Origin: Sedimentitalea todarodis | GTDB taxonomy: Bacteria > Pseudomonadota > Alphaproteobacteria > Rhodobacterales > Rhodobacteraceae | Direction of reading: 5' to 3' | DNA: 64,000 nucleotides | Assembly (NCBI RefSeq): GCF_032595355.1 | Contig: NZ_JASMWN010000001.1 | Span: 310,001-374,000 of the forward strand | Shown: in pieces, positions 9,537 through 17,555 of the stretch | Layout of the letters: each line of letters opens with the position of its first letter | How positions within the stretch are numbered: position 1 is the first letter of the stretch | The notes under the pieces: model-generated | What the model was told of the DNA's origin: nothing | Databases searched by the model: none | What the model saw: only the letters and a program-made list of their open reading frames with translations | Program-made: the position numbers and the translations under genes

Positions 9537-10210
9537 CAGGCTGTTCCCCGCCAGTCAATGATGTCCGAAACCGCGGCGCGTTCCGTGCGAAAGCTATTGG
9601 CCGGATGATCGGTGTCCGCGTGCCCAAACGAGATGCCGCAGAGGATCAGGCGATCCTTCGGAATATCAAGATGATCGTGCAGGAAGGGTCCATAAGAAGC
9701 CACGGCCGCCTGCGCGATGCTTGCGATCCCCTGCGCCTCAGCGGCAATGGTGAAAGCGGTGACAAAACCACCGCAATCCATCGCGCCATAGGGTCCGAGA
9801 TCGGCGGGACTGGAGACGATGGCGCAATGTGGCGCGCCAAACAGTGCAAAATTCTCCATCATCTGCCGTGCGGAACCGGCGCGATCCCCTTTTTCAACGC
9901 CCACGGCCTCGTAAAGCTGCCAACCGCAGGTGCGGCGGCGCTCCTGATAGACACCCGCATAGCGCGTGGGCCATTCCAGGTCGGGTTGTGGTGTGCCGCT
10001 GCTGGCCTCTTGCTGCAAGGCGGTGCGGAACCGGTCAGTGTCTGCACCGCTCGTAACGGTCACTTGCCAGGGTTGCGCATTGCACCAGGATGGCGCGCGA
10101 CGCGCGGTGGCAATGATCTCCTGGATAACCGCGCGCGGCACCGGATCGGGGCGGAACGCCCGGCAGGAATGCCGCCGCGAAAAAAGCGCATCCAGATCGG
10201 AAGGGGTCAT
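9536..10210 (-). CDS. Nitroreductase family flavoprotein
   Basis: A 224-residue FMN-dependent oxidoreductase. The start at 10210 is chosen because AGGACG lies at good spacing; an upstream in-frame start would add 19 residues of unlikely sequence. The N-terminus LFSRRHSCRAFRPDPVPR is the family's FMN-phosphate-binding motif, followed by ARRAPSWCNAQPWQVTV. Near the C-terminus, LILCGISFGHADTDHPANSFRT matches the closing FMN-binding segment of the family. Members reduce nitro groups, quinones or enones with NAD(P)H. The physiological substrate is not evident. It is the first gene of a coupled trio with dtd and glycerate kinase. Confidence 0.87.
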   Translation of the reverse strand: MTPSDLDALFSRRHSCRAFRPDPVPRAVIQEIIATARRAPSWCNAQPWQVTVTSGADTDRFRTALQQEASSGTPQPDLEWPTRYAGVYQERRRTCGWQLYEAVGVEKGDRAGSARQMMENFALFGAPHCAIVSSPADLGPYGAMDCGGFVTAFTIAAEAQGIASIAQAAVASYGPFLHDHLDIPKDRLILCGISFGHADTDHPANSFRTERAAVSDIIDWRGTA

Positions 10211-10315
10211 TGCGCGTCCTTTGTTGGTTCTGGGGCGCAGGATGACCGCACGGCAACCAATCTGCAAGGGGGCGGAAACACTCAGAGAAACGGTTTGGGT
10301 TGATCGAACCGAACG

Positions 10316-11425
10316 CTACTGGTTGGTCGCTACCACATAGCCTACAGCGGCAGCGACGAGCAGTCCTGCAACAACCGCAATCGCGATCTTGATCGCGGAC
10401 CACGGCCTCTCGCCCTGCACACGGCCAGTCTGGCCATTGACCACAAAACGATAGGTCTGTCCCCGGTATTTGTAGGCGGCCAGCCAGACCGGCAGCAGGA
10501 CATGTTTGAAAGTCACGTCGCTGACATCCGTGGCAATGTCGTGGACCCGTTGCTGATCACCGCCAATGTCAAACCGAACGTCACGCTCGATCACCCGCGC
10601 CATGTGATGGCGGGCCTCCTCGTAGCCATCCTGAAGCGTGACAGAATAGGCCTCTGCGCGGAAACCAGCGAGAAATTGCGGCTGGTAGGGTGCAAGTGCG
10701 GCGAGATCCCATGGCTGCAGGGCGTCCGTAAAGCGTTTGGGCAGGCTGGTCGACGCAAGGATCAGAACATCATCAAAGAATCGCGCCACCCGCCCTGATG
10801 CGCGGGTCCAACGGACCTTGGCCACGCGTTGCTGAACGCGTTTTCCATCCCGAACGACGGTTCGGGTGGTGTAATAGACGGTCCCGCGCTCGCCTTTGTA
10901 TTGTGACCGGGTATTTGCGTCAAAGGTCCAGTAGGGCACATAAATGCCCTGCATCTTGCGCCCCTTGCGCGCATAGTCCTTGAGCCCGCCCGGCGCGAAC
11001 CAAAGGCGCCCGAGCCAGTTGCTCATCGCGTCATGCGCGCGTCGTTCGTCGAGCATGAACGGCAGCACACCGCGTGGCTTGATGTGCCGGTTGGTGCCGG
11101 TATCCGTGACCACGGGCGTGGCGCAAAACGGGCATTCCGCCGCGTGGGTATTGGGGTCGAATTCCACCTGGGCTGCGCAGTTGGGGCATTTCAGAACCCG
11201 GGTTTCCTCGATTTCGGTCAATGGCAGGTTCTGGGCCATCGCCGCGTCGAAATCCAGTTCGTTCAGGTTTGCGCTTGCCCACGGACCACCGCTGATCTGC
11301 CGTGTGTCGCCGCAGTGATCGCAGACAAGCATGTTCTTGACGGGATCAAACCGGTAGTCCGCGCCGCATTGGTCGCAGGGGAAGCGATGGTCCTGTGGCG
11401 GTTCGTGTCCTGCGTCATCCGTCAT
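10316..11425 (-). CDS. Zinc-ribbon protein with C-terminal membrane anchor (YdjG-like)
   Basis: A 369-residue protein with two CxxC...CxxC zinc ribbons, one near residues 17-38 (CDQC, CDHC) and one near 78-103 (CPNC, CPFC). A central soluble region follows, and a C-terminal transmembrane helix (IKIAIAVVAGLLVAAAVGYVVA) with only three residues after it. Such proteins are often mislabelled as primosomal or helicase fragments because of the zinc ribbon; no helicase motif is present. The partnership with an SPFH protein 27 bp upstream mirrors the Bacillus ydjGHI arrangement. By inference it is a tail-anchored membrane factor in the envelope-stress cluster. Confidence 0.7.
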   Translation of the reverse strand: MTDDAGHEPPQDHRFPCDQCGADYRFDPVKNMLVCDHCGDTRQISGGPWASANLNELDFDAAMAQNLPLTEIEETRVLKCPNCAAQVEFDPNTHAAECPFCATPVVTDTGTNRHIKPRGVLPFMLDERRAHDAMSNWLGRLWFAPGGLKDYARKGRKMQGIYVPYWTFDANTRSQYKGERGTVYYTTRTVVRDGKRVQQRVAKVRWTRASGRVARFFDDVLILASTSLPKRFTDALQPWDLAALAPYQPQFLAGFRAEAYSVTLQDGYEEARHHMARVIERDVRFDIGGDQQRVHDIATDVSDVTFKHVLLPVWLAAYKYRGQTYRFVVNGQTGRVQGERPWSAIKIAIAVVAGLLVAAAVGYVVATNQ

Positions 11426-11452
11426 GTGTGTGTCGGCTCCTGTCGCGCGTCG

Positions 11453-12571
11453 TCAGGTGGCGGGTGGAGGAGGCGGCAGGATCGTGAAGAGCTGCGCCAG
11501 TTCCTGAACATCTTCGGCACGCTTCCAGCCATCCTGTCCGGCGGTCCAGACGAAGGTGTCGCGCCCGAGTGCCCCCTCGGTCGCCATGCGGCCCATCGCG
11601 GCCTTGGAAAACGGTCCTTTGGTTTGCCCGGATTCGGCGATGTGCCAGACATGCTCGGCGGGAGGTGGCGGCGGTGCAGGGGCCGCCGCCTGTTGCGCGC
11701 GCGGGGCAGCGCCCCAGGGGCCCTGGTTTGCCATTTGACCCGCCATCGCCATGCCCATACCGGCACCAAGCCCTGCCGCCATACCGCCGCCTGCCTGATT
11801 GTTGGCGGCGGCGGTCATGGCCTCGGCGGCGGAGTATTGCGTGAACTTGCCAAGATCGCCCGCGAGCCCCATTGACGTGCGCTTGTCGAGCGCGGCCTCG
11901 ACCGCAGGCGGCAACGAGATGTTTTCGATGTAGAGTTCGGGGATCGACATGCCGTATTCTTCGAGCGTCGGTGAAATCGCCGCCGCGATCAGCTTGCCGA
12001 GATCGGCAGTATTGGCGGCCATATCAAGCACCGGAATGCCCGAGCTCGCGATCACCCGCGAGAATTCCTGCACAATAATATTGCGGACCTGAAAGCTGAT
12101 CTCGTCCATGGTGAATTCGCCATCGGTGCCAACGATTTCGATCATGAATCGCGCAGGATCGGTGACGCGGACGGAAAAGGTACCAAAGGCGCGGATGCGC
12201 ACCGGGCCAAACTCGGGATCCCGACAGATGATCGGGTTCTTGGTGCCCCATTTCAAATCGGTGAACCGCGTGGTGTTGACGAAGTAGATCTCCGACACGA
12301 AGGGGCTTTTGAAACCATGATCCCAATGGCTCAGCGTGGTCAGGATCGGCATGTTGTTGGTTTCGAGCATGTAGAGACCCGGCGTGAACACGTCGGCAAG
12401 CTGGCCTTCATGCACGAAAACCGCCGCCTGACCTTCGCGCACCGTCAGCTTGGCGCCGTATTTGATGGCGTGGCCTTCGCGCTCAAAGCGCCAGACCATC
12501 GTGTCGCGCGTGTCATCGACCCAATGGATCACGTCGATGAATTCGCCGCTCAGGAAATCGAAGATGCCCAT
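11453..12571 (-). CDS. SPFH-domain protein with C-terminal GYF_2 domain
   Basis: A 372-residue protein. Residues 1 to about 240 form an SPFH/band-7 domain of the virion-core-protein-like (YdjI) subgroup, beginning MGIFDFLSGEFIDVIHW. A Gly/Ala/Met-rich linker follows (around residues 250-290, with repeated GLGAGMGMAMAG-type sequence). The C-terminus is a GYF_2 domain (HVWHIAESGQTKGPFSKAAM), a fold that binds proline-rich peptides. The last residues are themselves proline-rich (LPPPPPA), so self-interaction is possible. No transmembrane helix is visible. It lies directly upstream of the zinc-ribbon gene and downstream of the DUF2927 lipoprotein; a scaffold role at the membrane is inferred. Confidence 0.83.
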   Translation of the reverse strand: MGIFDFLSGEFIDVIHWVDDTRDTMVWRFEREGHAIKYGAKLTVREGQAAVFVHEGQLADVFTPGLYMLETNNMPILTTLSHWDHGFKSPFVSEIYFVNTTRFTDLKWGTKNPIICRDPEFGPVRIRAFGTFSVRVTDPARFMIEIVGTDGEFTMDEISFQVRNIIVQEFSRVIASSGIPVLDMAANTADLGKLIAAAISPTLEEYGMSIPELYIENISLPPAVEAALDKRTSMGLAGDLGKFTQYSAAEAMTAAANNQAGGGMAAGLGAGMGMAMAGQMANQGPWGAAPRAQQAAAPAPPPPPAEHVWHIAESGQTKGPFSKAAMGRMATEGALGRDTFVWTAGQDGWKRAEDVQELAQLFTILPPPPPAT

Positions 12572-12596
12572 GATGAGGTTCCTTTCAGATCGGGTT

Positions 12597-13562
12597 CTAT
12601 AGCTGCTGGCCCATCAGATCGCGGGCGATCTTGCCCGTGACAGGACGCGCCTCGTCAGCGGTCATGCCCTGTTTCAGGCGCGGGTCATACAGCATTTTCA
12701 GCAGCAGTTCGTCGTGGCTCGTCAACAGCGCAAACTCGTCGTCATCGTTGAAGATCGACGGGCGGGCGGACGGGCTGTCGTTTGATAGTCCGAGGCCTTG
12801 TGCAAGTTCTTCGTGAACACAGGACAGCCGAACGAGATCAGGGTGTTCCGCCCGGATCAGGGCGACGGCGCGGACATAGTCATTGGGATTGTTCGTGTCG
12901 GAAACGGCCGCCACGAGGCAATAGTAGGAGCGGGGCAGATTGGTGAACAGATCCAGCTCTGCCTTGCCAATCCCCGGCACGATCTGTTGCAAGCGCCCCC
13001 GCAGGAAATCGCTGTCATCCTCGCCCACCACAAAGACATGGAAGTTCGTACCTGTTCTGACCGATGTGATCGCGTGCCCGGTGATCCGAGCCAGGCGGCT
13101 GGCATAGCGGTCGATCTGGGCCTTGTCGCGGGTGCGCTGGTCTTGCGGAACTGTGGCTCCAAATTCAGTCCCGATGCGCACCGGGCCGCTCCAACGGCTG
13201 AGGCGACCACTTTGGTCCGTGCGGGTGCGGCTCAACCCGGCCCCGCGCGAGTACTCGTCAAAAAAGACGATGTTCTCGAAATTGCGCACCAGATCATCGG
13301 AGGAATAGGGCGTGTCGGGGCCACCGCCTTCGGTGCGCAGCAAGCCGCGCGTCAAAAGATCGTTCTGGACCTTGGCATAATAGCGCGCGAGATCGGCGCT
13401 CTGGGCCGACGGCGCCACAGGGGCGGGCGGCGTAACGCGCAGGCTGGCGGGGCGTACCTGGGGCGTGGGCGAAGATTTGAGACCGATCTCGTCACACCCT
13501 GCAACGAGCAGAGTGGCGCAAATGACCAATGCCGGCCACCGCCTATGCCACCCCGAGCGCAT
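12597..13562 (-). CDS. DUF2927 family lipoprotein
   Basis: A 321-residue exported protein. The N-terminus is a lipoprotein signal: MRSGWHRRWPALVICATLL then the lipobox VAGC, so it should be lipidated on Cys at about residue 23. The mature part fits DUF2927, a family of unknown function frequent in Rhodobacterales; a C-terminal segment with RLSCVHEELAQGLGLSNDSP resembles a zinc-metalloprotease-like HExxxxxG/H arrangement, but no catalytic claim can be made from this alone. It is tightly packed with the TelA gene (9-bp gap) and the SPFH gene (25-bp gap), so it probably belongs to the same transcript. Confidence 0.75.
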   Translation of the reverse strand: MRSGWHRRWPALVICATLLVAGCDEIGLKSSPTPQVRPASLRVTPPAPVAPSAQSADLARYYAKVQNDLLTRGLLRTEGGGPDTPYSSDDLVRNFENIVFFDEYSRGAGLSRTRTDQSGRLSRWSGPVRIGTEFGATVPQDQRTRDKAQIDRYASRLARITGHAITSVRTGTNFHVFVVGEDDSDFLRGRLQQIVPGIGKAELDLFTNLPRSYYCLVAAVSDTNNPNDYVRAVALIRAEHPDLVRLSCVHEELAQGLGLSNDSPSARPSIFNDDDEFALLTSHDELLLKMLYDPRLKQGMTADEARPVTGKIARDLMGQQL

Positions 13563-13571
13563 ATTGCCGCC

Positions 13572-14762
13572 TTAGCCCGGAACCGCCGTGCCGGAGTTGT
13601 CACCAACCCCGTCGCGGCGGGCTTTGGCCGATGCCAGTGTATCGCGCAGTTCGGCCTCCATCTTCTTCAATTCGTCTTCGGCAGCCGCCCGGCGCGCCTT
13701 GCCTTCATCTGCAATCGCGAGGCTTTCGTTGATGGTGCCGATCAGGTCGGCATTGGCCTGCTTGACGGCCTCGATATCAAAAACGCCGCGTTCCATCTCC
13801 TGGCGGATCATCTTGTTGCTGTCGCGCAGATTGGCGGCGTTGGCGGTCAACAGTTCGTTGGTCAGATCGTTGGCGTCGCGCACCGCATGGGCGGCCTCCG
13901 CGCTGCGCTGGATGGTGACGGCCTGCGCCAGTTGGGTTTCCCAGAGCGGCACGGTGTTGACCAGTGTCGAGTTGATCTTGGTCACAAGGCTCTTGTCGTT
14001 TTCCTGAACCAAACGGATCGAGGGCAGCGACTGCATGGTGACCTGTCGCGTCAGCTTCAGATCATGCACCCGGCGTTCCAGATCATCGCGCGCGGCGCGC
14101 AGATCGCGCAGTTCCTGCGCGGCCATGACCTGTTTGGCCTCTGGTGCGGCGGCGACGGCAGCTTCCTTTTCCGGGATGTCCGTGGCGTCGATCCGTGCCA
14201 GCTTTTCTTCACCAGCGGCAATGTAGAGCGCCAGTTCGTCGTAGAAGTTCAGCGTCTTTTCATACAACAGATCCAGCGACTTGATGTCCTTGAGCAGCGT
14301 GTGCTCGTGTCCAAGCAACTCGTCAGTGACGCGGTCGATCTGTCCCTGCACCTCTTCGAACTTGGCGGTGAACTTGGCAAAGGGCGCTGCGCGGCCCAAC
14401 AGTTTTTCCCACCAACTGCGTTCGCGGCGCACATCCAGCTCGCTGACCGAGAATCCGCGGATCGTCGTAACGATGTTGCGCAGGCTGTCGCCAGCAGGGC
14501 CGACATCCTTGTTGCGGACATCTGCGAGCATCGCCTGGCTGATTTCCTGCAACTCCGCCTGCGCGCCAGAGCCGAAGGCGACGATGGAATTGGTGTCTTC
14601 CATGTCGATCTCGTCCATCCGCCTGATGATCTCCGCGCTGGCCGGCTCGTCGGCCTTTTCAAGTGGCACGATTTCGGAGGCCGGATCGGCGAGAACCACG
14701 GCGGTGATCTCTTCGACTTCGGTCAGGGTTTCCTGCGCCTTTTGGCGGACAGTGTCGGACAT
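13572..14762 (-). CDS. telA: Toxic anion resistance protein, TelA/KlaA family
   Basis: A 396-residue mostly helical, coiled-coil protein matching the TelA family. The start at 14762 is preferred because AAGGAG lies upstream; the frame stays open further upstream, but that extension has no family-like sequence. Family regions seen include the segment around GDSLRNIVTTIRGF and ERSWWEKLLGRAAPFAKFTAKFEEVQGQID (in two parts), and DKLARIDATDIPEKEA-like helical stretches. TelA homologues are linked to tellurite, nisin and other envelope-stress tolerance, with the mechanism unknown. Adjacent xpaC upstream repeats the classical xpaC-telA pairing known from Firmicutes. Confidence 0.88.
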   Translation of the reverse strand: MSDTVRQKAQETLTEVEEITAVVLADPASEIVPLEKADEPASAEIIRRMDEIDMEDTNSIVAFGSGAQAELQEISQAMLADVRNKDVGPAGDSLRNIVTTIRGFSVSELDVRRERSWWEKLLGRAAPFAKFTAKFEEVQGQIDRVTDELLGHEHTLLKDIKSLDLLYEKTLNFYDELALYIAAGEEKLARIDATDIPEKEAAVAAAPEAKQVMAAQELRDLRAARDDLERRVHDLKLTRQVTMQSLPSIRLVQENDKSLVTKINSTLVNTVPLWETQLAQAVTIQRSAEAAHAVRDANDLTNELLTANAANLRDSNKMIRQEMERGVFDIEAVKQANADLIGTINESLAIADEGKARRAAAEDELKKMEAELRDTLASAKARRDGVGDNSGTAVPG

Positions 14763-14781
14763 GGGTGGGCTCCTTGTTATG

Positions 14782-15675
14782 TCACGGGGCGTCTGTGCGG
14801 ACGCCTTCGCGCTGCAACCGTTCGCGCAGCACTTCGATTTCAACGGTTAGGTCGCTGCGATCATCTAGCAGCATCTTGCGCGTCCGGGCAGCGAAATTTT
14901 GCTCCAGATCATCCAGCAGGGCGAGATAGTCTTCGCGCGCCTGCACATCCCGGCTGCGCGCATGGATATCTGCATACTTGATGGTCGCGTCGCGCGCGCC
15001 CTGCAGGTAAACCGTCAGGTATTTGCGGGCGGATGTCAGATCGCGGGGGTCTTCCTCGACCGTGCGAAACAAGTCGCGCGCCGTTGCCTGAAACTGATCT
15101 ACACGGGTTTCGATCTTGCGATCGCCGGCGCGTTTGACCGCATCGCTCATTTCGGACAACCGGCTTTCGGCTTCGTCGATCACGCGGGCGACCCGGTCCT
15201 GCTGAAAGGTGTCAACGCCTTCCATGCCCTTGTCGCGCAGCGGATCCAGACCAAAGGCGAAGCCGTGCAGCACCGTGGCGACGCCACCATAGAGAATCGG
15301 TGCAACCAATCCCGGTTCGCTCTTGAAGGCCGCGAGCGCTATCCCCACTCCGGTCAGAAGGCTGGCGGCCATCTTGCGGGGAAAGGCCGGCCGCCGCGCC
15401 ACCTTGCGCGCGTTATAGGCTGCCTCCGCCCGCAATCCTTCGCGCACGAGCCAGGCCGCCAGCGTCAGCACCGCCGCCGCCACCAGTGCGAGCGTCAACC
15501 CGATCGCGCCGTCGCCCAAGGACATGAAGACCAGTGGAATCGCAGGGATGAAGAGTATGTTCGTGCGCGCACCCGCAGGATCCACGCGCGCACCATCAAA
15601 GGTTCCCCGTGCCTCGATCTTGTCGTTTTCCGATTGACCGTCGGGGCTGAATTTTCCGCCATAGCGTTTTGCCAT
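14782..15675 (-). CDS. XpaC family protein (5-bromo-4-chloroindolyl phosphate hydrolysis family)
   Basis: A 297-residue protein. Two hydrophobic segments near residues 40-75 (TNILFIPAIPLVFMSLG, then LTLALVAAAVLTLAAWLV) and a third pair at about 105-140 suggest membrane anchoring. The C-terminal half is helical and charged. The family name comes from a Bacillus phenotype; no phosphatase motif is evident and the biochemical role is unknown. It pairs with telA 19 bp downstream. Its ribosome site (GGGAGGG) lies inside the tiny frame upstream, which would couple the two. Confidence 0.78.
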   Translation of the reverse strand: MAKRYGGKFSPDGQSENDKIEARGTFDGARVDPAGARTNILFIPAIPLVFMSLGDGAIGLTLALVAAAVLTLAAWLVREGLRAEAAYNARKVARRPAFPRKMAASLLTGVGIALAAFKSEPGLVAPILYGGVATVLHGFAFGLDPLRDKGMEGVDTFQQDRVARVIDEAESRLSEMSDAVKRAGDRKIETRVDQFQATARDLFRTVEEDPRDLTSARKYLTVYLQGARDATIKYADIHARSRDVQAREDYLALLDDLEQNFAARTRKMLLDDRSDLTVEIEVLRERLQREGVRTDAP

Positions 15676-15678
15676 GGT

Positions 15679-15768
15679 CTACAGCCCTCCCAGCCATCCG
15701 GTGCACACACCGAACATCAGAATGATCAAGACCACATAGGCCGTCTTTCGTATTCCTGCATGTGACAT
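15679..15768 (-). CDS. Possible 29-residue single-span membrane peptide
   Basis: A short frame from ATG at 15768 to TAG at 15679 encodes MSHAGIRKTAYVVLIILMFG followed by VCTGWLGGL, which is one hydrophobic helix with a basic N-terminal flank. It ends three bases before the xpaC start, and the xpaC Shine-Dalgarno lies within its last codons. The spacing and the membrane-helix composition suggest a real leader or small membrane protein. Its own ribosome site is weak, and no family is recognised. It could equally be chance coding in the xpaC leader. Confidence 0.4.
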   Translation of the reverse strand: MSHAGIRKTAYVVLIILMFGVCTGWLGGL

Positions 15769-15811
15769 GTCAAATCCCAGACCGTTCCATGCCTTGGAAG
15801 GTAGGTCATGC

Positions 15812-15832
15812 TCCCCCGGCTTGCTAGGGGGA
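15812..15832 (-). terminator. Weak hairpin downstream of rluB
   Basis: TCCCCC (15812-15817) and GGGGGA (15827-15832) form a GC-rich stem 18 bp past the rluB stop on the minus strand. No U-tract follows, so it is at best a weak terminator or a 3'-end stabiliser. Confidence 0.3.
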
Positions 15833-15849
15833 ACTATGCACCGATTGGA

Positions 15850-16653
15850 TCAGCTCTTGCGGAATTGCGGTTTTTTCGCGCGCTTGCGGGTTGGACGCGC
15901 GGTACCGACCGGCTCTTGGGCTTCCAAACCCAGTTGTTCGCGCAGGATACGCCGTTTCAATTCCTCAACCTCGCCGGGTTTCAGCGTGCCGAGTTGAAAC
16001 GGGCCGTAGGACACGCGGATCAAGCGGTTTACCGTCAGGCCGATATCTTCGATCGCGCGTCGAATTTCCCGGTTCCGGCCTTCGCGCAGGGCGATGGTCA
16101 GCCAGGCATTCGCGCCCTGCTGGCGGTCCAGCGACACCTGCATCGGCTGAAAGCGTTCCCCTTCGATGACGAGGCCCGCACGCAGCGGAGCGAAATCTTC
16201 GTCTTTCGGGCGGCCGTTTATCCGCACCCGGTATTTTCGCAGCCAGCCTGTGCTGGGCAATTCCAGCTTCCGCTTGATCGCGCCGTCATTGGTCAGCAGC
16301 AGCAGCCCTTCGGAATTCAGATCGAGCCGTCCGATGCTCATCACGCGGGGCATGTCATCGGGCAGGTCGTCAAAAATAGTCTTGCGCCCTTTTTCATCAC
16401 TGGTGGTGGTCACCAGCCCCGGCGGCTTGTGGTATAGCCACATCCGGCTTGGTTCCGGTTCGGCCAGGGGTTTGCCGTCGACCGTGATCCGGTCCTTGTC
16501 CGTCACGTTCAGCGCCGGGCTGTCGATCTTGCGCCCGTTCACGGTGACGCGCCCGGCCTCGATCATCCGTTCGGATTCACGCCGGCTGGCAACACCTGCG
16601 CGGGCAAGAACCTTGGCGATGCGGTCGCCGGGAGGGGTGGGTTTTTCGCTCAT
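15850..16653 (-). CDS. rluB: 23S rRNA pseudouridine synthase, RluB/RsuA family
   Basis: A 267-residue cytoplasmic RNA-modifying enzyme that isomerises a uridine in 23S rRNA (position 2605 for E. coli RluB). The N-terminal S4 RNA-binding domain is seen (RIAKVLARAGVASRRESERM then VTVNGRKID). The catalytic core has the family motif GRLDLNSEGLLLLTNDG, whose Asp attacks the uracil. The C-terminal tail is basic (RPTRKRAKKPQFRKS). RsuA-family assignment is firm; RluB rather than RluE/F is inferred from length and the S4 domain. It is divergent from tadA, with 61 bp between the starts. Confidence 0.9.
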   Translation of the reverse strand: MSEKPTPPGDRIAKVLARAGVASRRESERMIEAGRVTVNGRKIDSPALNVTDKDRITVDGKPLAEPEPSRMWLYHKPPGLVTTTSDEKGRKTIFDDLPDDMPRVMSIGRLDLNSEGLLLLTNDGAIKRKLELPSTGWLRKYRVRINGRPKDEDFAPLRAGLVIEGERFQPMQVSLDRQQGANAWLTIALREGRNREIRRAIEDIGLTVNRLIRVSYGPFQLGTLKPGEVEELKRRILREQLGLEAQEPVGTARPTRKRAKKPQFRKS

Positions 16654-16714
16654 GTGCGGGGCTTAACCCATTCCACGGACTTGCGAAAGCGGGGAATGCG
16701 GGGCAGGTTGCACC

Positions 16715-17173
16715 ATGGTCTTTAAATCCCAGATGAATCAGGCACTTGAACAGGCGCGTGCTGCGGGCGCACGCGGCGAAGTGCCGGTCGGCGCGGTTGT
16801 TGTCGCGCCGGATGGTCGGGTTGTGGCCGCCGCGGGAAACCGGACCCGCGAGTTGAACGACCCGACGGCCCATGCCGAGATTCTGGCGATCCGTGCCGCA
16901 TGTGCGGCGGCGGGGAGCGAGCGGTTGGTCGGGCATGACCTCTATGTCACGTTGGAGCCGTGTCCGATGTGTGCCGCCGCCATTGCCTTTGCCCGGATCG
17001 GGCGGCTGTACTACGGGGCATCCGACCCGAAATCAGGTGGCGTCGCGCATGGCGCGCGAGTCTTCGACCACGCCCAGACGCATCACGCCCCAGACGTTTA
17101 CGACGGACTCGCCGAAGCCGAGTCCGCCGAGCTGCTGCGCCAGTTCTTTGTTCAACGGCGCAGCGAGGGTTAG
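16715..17173 (+). CDS. tadA: tRNA-specific adenosine deaminase
   Basis: A 152-residue zinc deaminase that converts A34 to inosine in tRNA-Arg(ACG). The zinc ligands and proton shuttle are present as HAEI (His and catalytic Glu) and PCPMCAAAI (two Cys). The N-terminal GEVPVGAVVV and the later GASDPKSGGV segments are typical of bacterial TadA. The length is normal. It is divergent from rluB, and its stop overlaps the stop of a convergent small membrane gene by three bases. Confidence 0.94.
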   Translation: MVFKSQMNQALEQARAAGARGEVPVGAVVVAPDGRVVAAAGNRTRELNDPTAHAEILAIRAACAAAGSERLVGHDLYVTLEPCPMCAAAIAFARIGRLYYGASDPKSGGVAHGARVFDHAQTHHAPDVYDGLAEAESAELLRQFFVQRRSEG

Positions 17174-17400
17174 CGCGCAGGTGTCGAACGGCGGACATTG
17201 CCGTGCCAGTCTTCTCCGGGGATCGACCCGGTCTCCAGGTTCAATCCAGCGAGAAAGCCGCCGGTGCCGCCGCGCTCAAGCGCGACAAGCCCGGCCAAGG
17301 CTGCGATCAGCGGCAGGGCGATCCAGATCCGAGAGCCGCGAAACCAACGTGTGGCGGGACGCGCGGTTGACGCGGGCAGGCAGTCTGCAGTGTGTGTCAT
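17170..17400 (-). CDS. Small single-span membrane protein, unknown function
   Basis: A 76-residue protein. The start at 17400 has GGAGAT just upstream; longer in-frame versions have no better site. A basic N-terminal part (RPATRWFRGSR) is followed by one transmembrane helix (IWIALPLIAALAGLVALERG) and a hydrophilic tail, giving an N-in topology by the positive-inside rule. No family is recognised. The stop TAA overlaps the tadA stop codon on the other strand. The upstream region carries operator-like inverted repeats. Confidence 0.6.
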   Translation of the reverse strand: MTHTADCLPASTARPATRWFRGSRIWIALPLIAALAGLVALERGGTGGFLAGLNLETGSIPGEDWHGNVRRSTPAR

Positions 17401-17418
17401 GGAAATCTCCAATCCTGA

Positions 17419-17443
17419 CGATATGAGTTGATATCGTTGATAT
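17419..17443. promoter_or_regulatory. Overlapping inverted repeats, operator-like
   Basis: CGATAT (17419-17424) and ATATCG (17431-17436) form an inverted repeat. The second arm overlaps another one, ATATC-GTT-GATAT (17431-17443). They lie 19-43 bp upstream of the small membrane protein gene read on the minus strand, where a repressor or activator could bind. No regulator is named. Confidence 0.35.
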
Positions 17444-17482
17444 AGGACCGGCAGATACATAATGAAAATGAATGTTTGATCT

Positions 17483-17511
17483 GCAAACTATCACCAAAAG
17501 TGATGGTTTGC
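17483..17511. repeat. Strong 12-bp inverted repeat hairpin
   Basis: The arms 17483-17494 and 17500-17511 pair over 12 positions (one G-T) around a CAAAA loop. It lies between the UPF0173 stop (17556) and the start of the small membrane gene (17400). On the minus strand no clear U-tract follows, so termination is possible but unproven; an operator is the alternative. Confidence 0.5.
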
Positions 17512-17555
17512 GAGACCCTCCGGACACTTGCGGAGCAGGGAGAGCACCCACGCCT

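Noticed and set aside
10316..11425. Helicase/primosomal protein PriA reading of the zinc-ribbon protein
   Set aside because: No Walker or helicase motifs; only the Cys pairs resemble PriA zinc binding, and there is a C-terminal membrane helix.
12798..14981. 727-codon plus-strand frame opposite the DUF2927 and telA genes
   Set aside because: Antisense frame with atypical composition; both minus-strand genes have ribosome sites and family matches.
13572..15675. Novel defence system built on telA-xpaC
   Set aside because: Both are known envelope-stress families; no nuclease, sensor or toxin domain accompanies them.
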